From: Skeletonema tropicum
Lineage: Eukaryota; Bacillariophyta; Thalassiosirophyceae; Thalassiosirales; Thalassiosiraceae
DNA: 64,000 nt
Direction of reading: 5' to 3'
NCBI GenBank assembly: GCA_037178625.1
Contig: CM074143.1
Coordinates: forward strand, 1,984,001 to 2,048,000
Every line of letters begins with the position of its first letter. Positions within the stretch are counted from its first letter, which is position 1. Shown here piece after piece: positions 61,201 to 64,000 of this stretch. The translations under genes were made by a program, and so were the position numbers. Below the pieces are notes generated by a model that saw nothing but the letters and a program-made list of their open reading frames with translations, had not been told where the DNA came from and did not search any database.

Positions 61201-64000
61201 ACTCTGCGCAGTAAAAAACCCAAGCCGCACCGCAGATCTCTGGCGCCAACTTTTTCATGTATGACCCGTCTGTACAACAGAACAATGAGCCTCGTTGAAT
61301 AGCTTCCACAATCCACGAGGGATCCGATGAGAAGCTGATACTATCCCACATCCATTCCCCCCCTTTACTGCGGAGACGCTCAAGAAATGTAGTAGGGGCT
61401 ACGACTTCTGGCTGGCTGGCCAGTGGCGGTCCTTGTGCTAGCAGTTTGATGGAACCATCTTCGTATTCCAGAATCGTCGTTGGTACCACTGAAGAAGCGG
61501 GCTCATCCAGCACTCGGACTGGCTGCATGATCGACACTCTGTCATTCGATTCCACGTCGTGAGCGTATTCATAAATCGTATCATCCGAATGTATCTCCAC
61601 TGTCCGTGTGTCCGTGTTGAGGAAGTGACGCCAGATCCGTTTAGATGGGTTGATCCAATCTCCAAGTGGCTCCTTAAGAAACAACGATTTGCTATCAGTC
61701 AAACGTTGCAGGGATCTCTTCCACAATTTCCAATCTGCTTCCGTCGGATATTCCGTGCCAAATTCCAGTGTTGACCGCTGTTTACCAAGGCGCCCTTCAG
61801 GTGAGTCCTTCCAATGCCCGTCAAGCAGATATTGCTCTAGATATCGTCCATTTGGCGTAGTCACGTCAGAGAGGAACATTGCCTCCTGAGCTTTCCTCAC
61901 TCTATTGACTCGCTGTAGCTCCGTCCCTCGTAGACCCAGTTCAACCATGCAGTCCATAATAGCCCTATCCTTGCTCCTCGGGATGGGGATGTCATCATAT
62001 TGCAGATCCAGCACGATTCCCAGTTCGTCTATCTTCTCCCATAGGGCTTTCGCCCATGCGTTGGTTGATAAATGACCCCAAACTTCAAAGTCATAGTTGA
62101 AGGGACAGTCCGGTACCCCTATTTCCACTTGAAGGTGTTCCATAACTGCTCTTAAAGTGATCCCTAGGGCTGAAGTTGTTCCATAGTGTTGCAAGAATGA
62201 AGATAAAGTAGCAGCCGCAGTTTCCACCGTCAAGTCGTAGAGACCGATTCCACCAAACGTGGCCGGCAGGTATCTCCATTCCTTGGTAATTGATCGGTTG
62301 ACACCTAGGTTGCTTAACATATAGAAATCTGCTGACATCAATCCTTTTTTGAGCTCAGGGATTGACGCCGAACAGGCCCCCAGACCGTACCTGAGTCCAG
62401 ACCATAGCTGATTGGTGTAGCTCATCCACACCGAACGAGTTGGTATTTGCCCGCTCTTAATCTGAGCCGTCCACGTTGTCATTTTTTCTCTCATCTGCTC
62501 GAAGTGCTGGTCTGGTTTCCCATCCGGTCTAGCGTAGAGACCTAAGTTGTTGTCAGCTTTATTCGATGGCAACCTATCTATTTGCGCAGAGCCCCCGTCA
62601 GTAGTGGGGACGTGGAAAATCAAGTCATCCAGTTCACTCATGTCAACCTCTTCGCCGTCTGAGGGCATCGCTTTTTGATCCGTGTAACACCAGCCGCCCT
62701 TTCCATCGGGTGTTTGATCGTGTATTGTAACTCCACATTTGTCTGGTTTCAAAGCGCCACCCGTTTCCCCCAAGGCACCTGCCCAATCCGAGATTGACTC
62801 TTGCCCTCTAGCACTTGTCGAGATAATGTCATCGTCAGCTCTAAGACCTTCCCACAAATTGGTATCATCCACATACAGAATTCCCACCTGATTAATCTTT
62901 TTATGTGAGATTGGACACTTCACTTCCACTCCATGCCCATTAGTTTTGTGGGTATTAATCATGACCGTGCTGATCTGTTGCCATGTCGGTGGAGCTGCAC
63001 CGTTCCCTTGAGCGAGACCGTGTTTCCCGTCCTCTTTCCCACCAAAATATGAAGAAGATTGGCCAAAACCAGTTCTTAGGAAAAACTCCATATTATGCAA
63101 GGGGCGGAGCATCGACAGTGCCGCACATTTGGGCACTTTAAACGCCTGTAGAGTGAGGCTGGCTATAGGAAGAGCAACCCGGTCGTAGCACTGGGCCGCA
63201 TCAACCTGTGCCACCAGGAGGGGTCTTTTGGTGATTCGGGCAATGTCGTACATCAATACTTGTTGCAGGATTGCATCCTCTGCCGTGCGTCCCTTCCCAC
63301 TGTAGATCTCCTCCGGGACCATCCCCTTTGCTCGGGCGAGGTCCAGCATGCGATGTCCAAAAATCAACTTATTACAGAAATTGAAGTCAGCCTCAAGCAA
63401 GAGAATAGCTCTCAATTTATTCACCAACGCCACACCTGCAATCTTCTCGAGCATTACCGACAGACCCCGAGCCCAACGTTCTGGGCCGGTTCCTGTTTGG
63501 ATCATAAGAGAGAACTTCTTTGCTAGCAACCTGGACAGGTCGTCATCGAAAGCTATCGACTTATAGTGACCAAAATGCAGTCCCGATATCGAGGATGACG
63601 TTCTTTCTTTCACTTTCCTCCAGTAATATTGGTAGTCCTCCTGTGAAACGACAACGGAAATCTCACCATCGCCAATCTTTTTCCAGATGGCTGCTATTTC
63701 GTCCAGTATCAGTATTGTGCGTTGATCTGTGTCTGGGGGAGGGGCGAAGGATCCTTCAAGTATTTCTACCGCTGCATTCGTGTCGGCGTAGACTCCCAGG
63801 AGGTCGAATAGTACCCCTTGGCAAACTGGGGCAGAAGTAGCCCTTCCAAACCTTGTGCGGAGTTCTGACTTCAGTGCCTCTTCAATCGATTCTTTTGTTG
63901 CGTGCTCGACCACTTTCCCGTCTGCTTGTGTAACTTCCACTCTTGTAACATTCATCACTCCTTGCTGCTTTGTTGCTCGTTTAATACCCTGCCACTGTTT
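58268..64000 (-). mobile_element. LINE-B, non-LTR retrotransposon with C-terminal Ulp1 protease (5' end outside window)
   Basis: A minus-strand element whose 3' end has an AATA-repeat tail at 58268-58284, a 3' UTR up to 58483 and a large ORF2 open to the window edge. The last 80 bp of the body (58275-58354) recur as a truncated insertion at 9601-9680, which confirms the 3' border and mobility of the family. It is inserted in a Kazal-like gene. It is related to LINE-A over RT, RNase H and the finger. The 5' half with the expected endonuclease is not visible. Confidence 0.9.
58484..64000 (-). CDS. LINE-B ORF2: RT, RNase H, CCHC finger and Ulp1/SENP cysteine protease (partial)
   Basis: The frame is open at the window edge. 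Numbering is from 63958, though the real start is upstream. RT: motif A VDAAQCYD (Asp253), motif B LAQGNGAAPP, motif C YVDDT (362-366). RNase H: CTDGSYMKK with Asp897, RGEQLGMLAI, IFCDNKGT. Finger: CPNCGCFETADHLNRC. After a helical region and a basic Pro/Ala linker, residues of about 1490-1693 form a C48 (Ulp1/SENP) domain: WLNDEVINGYLL, His1580 in RTHWLLL, Asp1597 in LWDSQG, Gln1647 and Cys1653 in QTNGHDCGLF. The spacings (His-Asp 17, Gln-Cys 6) are those of active Ulp1 proteases. A Lys/Arg-rich tail suggests nuclear localisation. The protease may process SUMO or a related conjugate, or the polyprotein itself; that is inference. Confidence 0.92.
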   Translation of the reverse strand, partial: KQWQGIKRATKQQGVMNVTRVEVTQADGKVVEHATKESIEEALKSELRTRFGRATSAPVCQGVLFDLLGVYADTNAAVEILEGSFAPPPDTDQRTILILDEIAAIWKKIGDGEISVVVSQEDYQYYWRKVKERTSSSISGLHFGHYKSIAFDDDLSRLLAKKFSLMIQTGTGPERWARGLSVMLEKIAGVALVNKLRAILLLEADFNFCNKLIFGHRMLDLARAKGMVPEEIYSGKGRTAEDAILQQVLMYDIARITKRPLLVAQVDAAQCYDRVALPIASLTLQAFKVPKCAALSMLRPLHNMEFFLRTGFGQSSSYFGGKEDGKHGLAQGNGAAPPTWQQISTVMINTHKTNGHGVEVKCPISHKKINQVGILYVDDTNLWEGLRADDDIISTSARGQESISDWAGALGETGGALKPDKCGVTIHDQTPDGKGGWCYTDQKAMPSDGEEVDMSELDDLIFHVPTTDGGSAQIDRLPSNKADNNLGLYARPDGKPDQHFEQMREKMTTWTAQIKSGQIPTRSVWMSYTNQLWSGLRYGLGACSASIPELKKGLMSADFYMLSNLGVNRSITKEWRYLPATFGGIGLYDLTVETAAATLSSFLQHYGTTSALGITLRAVMEHLQVEIGVPDCPFNYDFEVWGHLSTNAWAKALWEKIDELGIVLDLQYDDIPIPRSKDRAIMDCMVELGLRGTELQRVNRVRKAQEAMFLSDVTTPNGRYLEQYLLDGHWKDSPEGRLGKQRSTLEFGTEYPTEADWKLWKRSLQRLTDSKSLFLKEPLGDWINPSKRIWRHFLNTDTRTVEIHSDDTIYEYAHDVESNDRVSIMQPVRVLDEPASSVVPTTILEYEDGSIKLLAQGPPLASQPEVVAPTTFLERLRSKGGEWMWDSISFSSDPSWIVEAIQRGSLFCCTDGSYMKKLAPEICGAAWVFYCAESQQWLKGEFTEHSKWANSYRGEQLGMLAIHLILLTIEEHYGVPLSNANIFCDNKGTILTFSRKYDRVPGSAKNNDILRVLRKIQRVSALAHKLSHVKAHQDDSLGYACLALEARLNVDCDFRAKAAIKRAIENFSSRPVTLSLPLEAAVVIIDGIKQTADLAKDLRYHVGKVKARQFYADEQLLHPDIFDSVAWEPLRLLLDRRPKMFNLWYAKQCSGYCGTGQMITRYDKNASDKCPNCGCFETADHLNRCKSRIRRGLLLDSINDLQEWMEGHCTHTCIQKWLPLFISLQGSTLFVDMVHSQGWRMSQQMRRVGNSLDRIGWRNVMEGKVSKEFLQMQKEHLLKNHSFLTIDSWTSGFLDKLLSLTHTQWICRNLTKHHRTQGTKALASREEILKEIEHQLNLGSDGLSAEARCLLEIPTDELYGKPTSELQYWLNAAVASRQAAGDESGGLLEPPSGQVTTGAKQREDRKSKPQGTSKTAAPARKPKALAPIFLPKKARRTAQPSALPTQPPTTLPPAVSPQQQDRIGLLQRNSDEDLHRCQVGALLRDVPANFQLCLQGGDKVRRDAMRSLRPPQWLNDEVINGYLLRVLLPKVNRQHVYIFNSFFMSTLLRTGADGRSAPSYNFDGVKRWGNRLRRKNKILGVKEIFVPINHSRTHWLLLRANTETKVITLWDSQGRKPGNQLYLTTMLRYLGDKYSELHGVPSDDWKAEWSLVDASNNSPKQTNGHDCGLFVLANATMLAQQIPLSPSSYNEGDFQLLDTRSRVAMLLWLASTNRPVPPAVRAVQSRRRQRPTQSNERSRNGQSKIKPLPAKKASAAVKHSKGKERAKRRRNNKRIIPGGPKTRGKILVTDPTPLQQTHSLLNKKRKAESVVFGEATLLATTQRHAPPKRKKRKQHHPD

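Noticed and set aside
1..64000. tRNA, rRNA or snRNA genes
   Set aside because: No cloverleaf, A/B box pair or rRNA core was recognised by eye; a tRNAscan or Rfam run could still find one.

Overview
This is eukaryotic DNA, most likely from a diatom and probably a centric (Thalassiosira-like) one. I infer this from three things: the Copia and Gypsy elements resemble the diatom CoDi/GyDi lineages, one gene encodes a BspA-type leucine-rich repeat protein with the C-terminal module common in such diatoms, and host genes are sparse between young nested retroelements. The species is not known. I saw no rRNA, tRNA or CRISPR array.

Layout. 1-1660 is non-coding with a perfect palindrome. 1661-4191 is a host WW-domain/VFG-repeat gene interrupted by a 325-bp MITE. 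4351-12913 is a minus-strand non-LTR retrotransposon (LINE-A) flanked by a 20-bp target duplication; it is itself hit by a deleted Gypsy element (5415-6989) and by an 80-bp 5'-truncated LINE tail (9592-9680). 13051-26032 holds the left halves of three nested LTR elements: Gypsy (Gyp1), Copia-1 inside it, and Copia-2 inside Copia-1. Their right halves lie about 30 kb away in inverted order and orientation (46858-56816). Matching target-site duplications (CTCCT, CCGAC, ACAGG) and in-frame joins show that the halves belong together. A 30.8-kb inversion with breakpoints at 26032/26033 and 56816/56817 therefore cut Copia-2. Each breakpoint carries the same two 6-bp blocks, as expected from staggered breaks with fill-in.

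The inverted segment (26033-56816) also holds old host flank: a truncated RecQ-like helicase (28140-28784) disrupted by a decayed Copia (Copia-3), a 5.76-kb block present twice in direct orientation (28776-34536 and 37228-43639), a BspA-LRR gene with an inserted Gly/Ser repeat domain (35444-37069), a Tc1/mariner-type element present in only one block copy, a decayed element at 43640-45850, a second MITE, and a host ORF (46558-46857) whose last 31 codons were left at 12950-13045 by the Gyp1 insertion. The 3' LTR of Copia-2 carries a 4.35-kb compound insertion without target duplication (49284-53637).

Outside the inversion on the right are a hypothetical gene (57010-57718), the 3' end of a Kazal-inhibitor-like gene (58094-58267), and a second minus-strand LINE (LINE-B, 58268 to the window edge). 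LINE-B's large ORF2 joins reverse transcriptase, RNase H and a CCHC finger to an apparently intact Ulp1/SENP-type cysteine protease, which LINE-A lacks. The LINE-B fusion, the reconstructable nested inversion and a hairpin array with covarying stems (32819-33013) are the most interesting observations.
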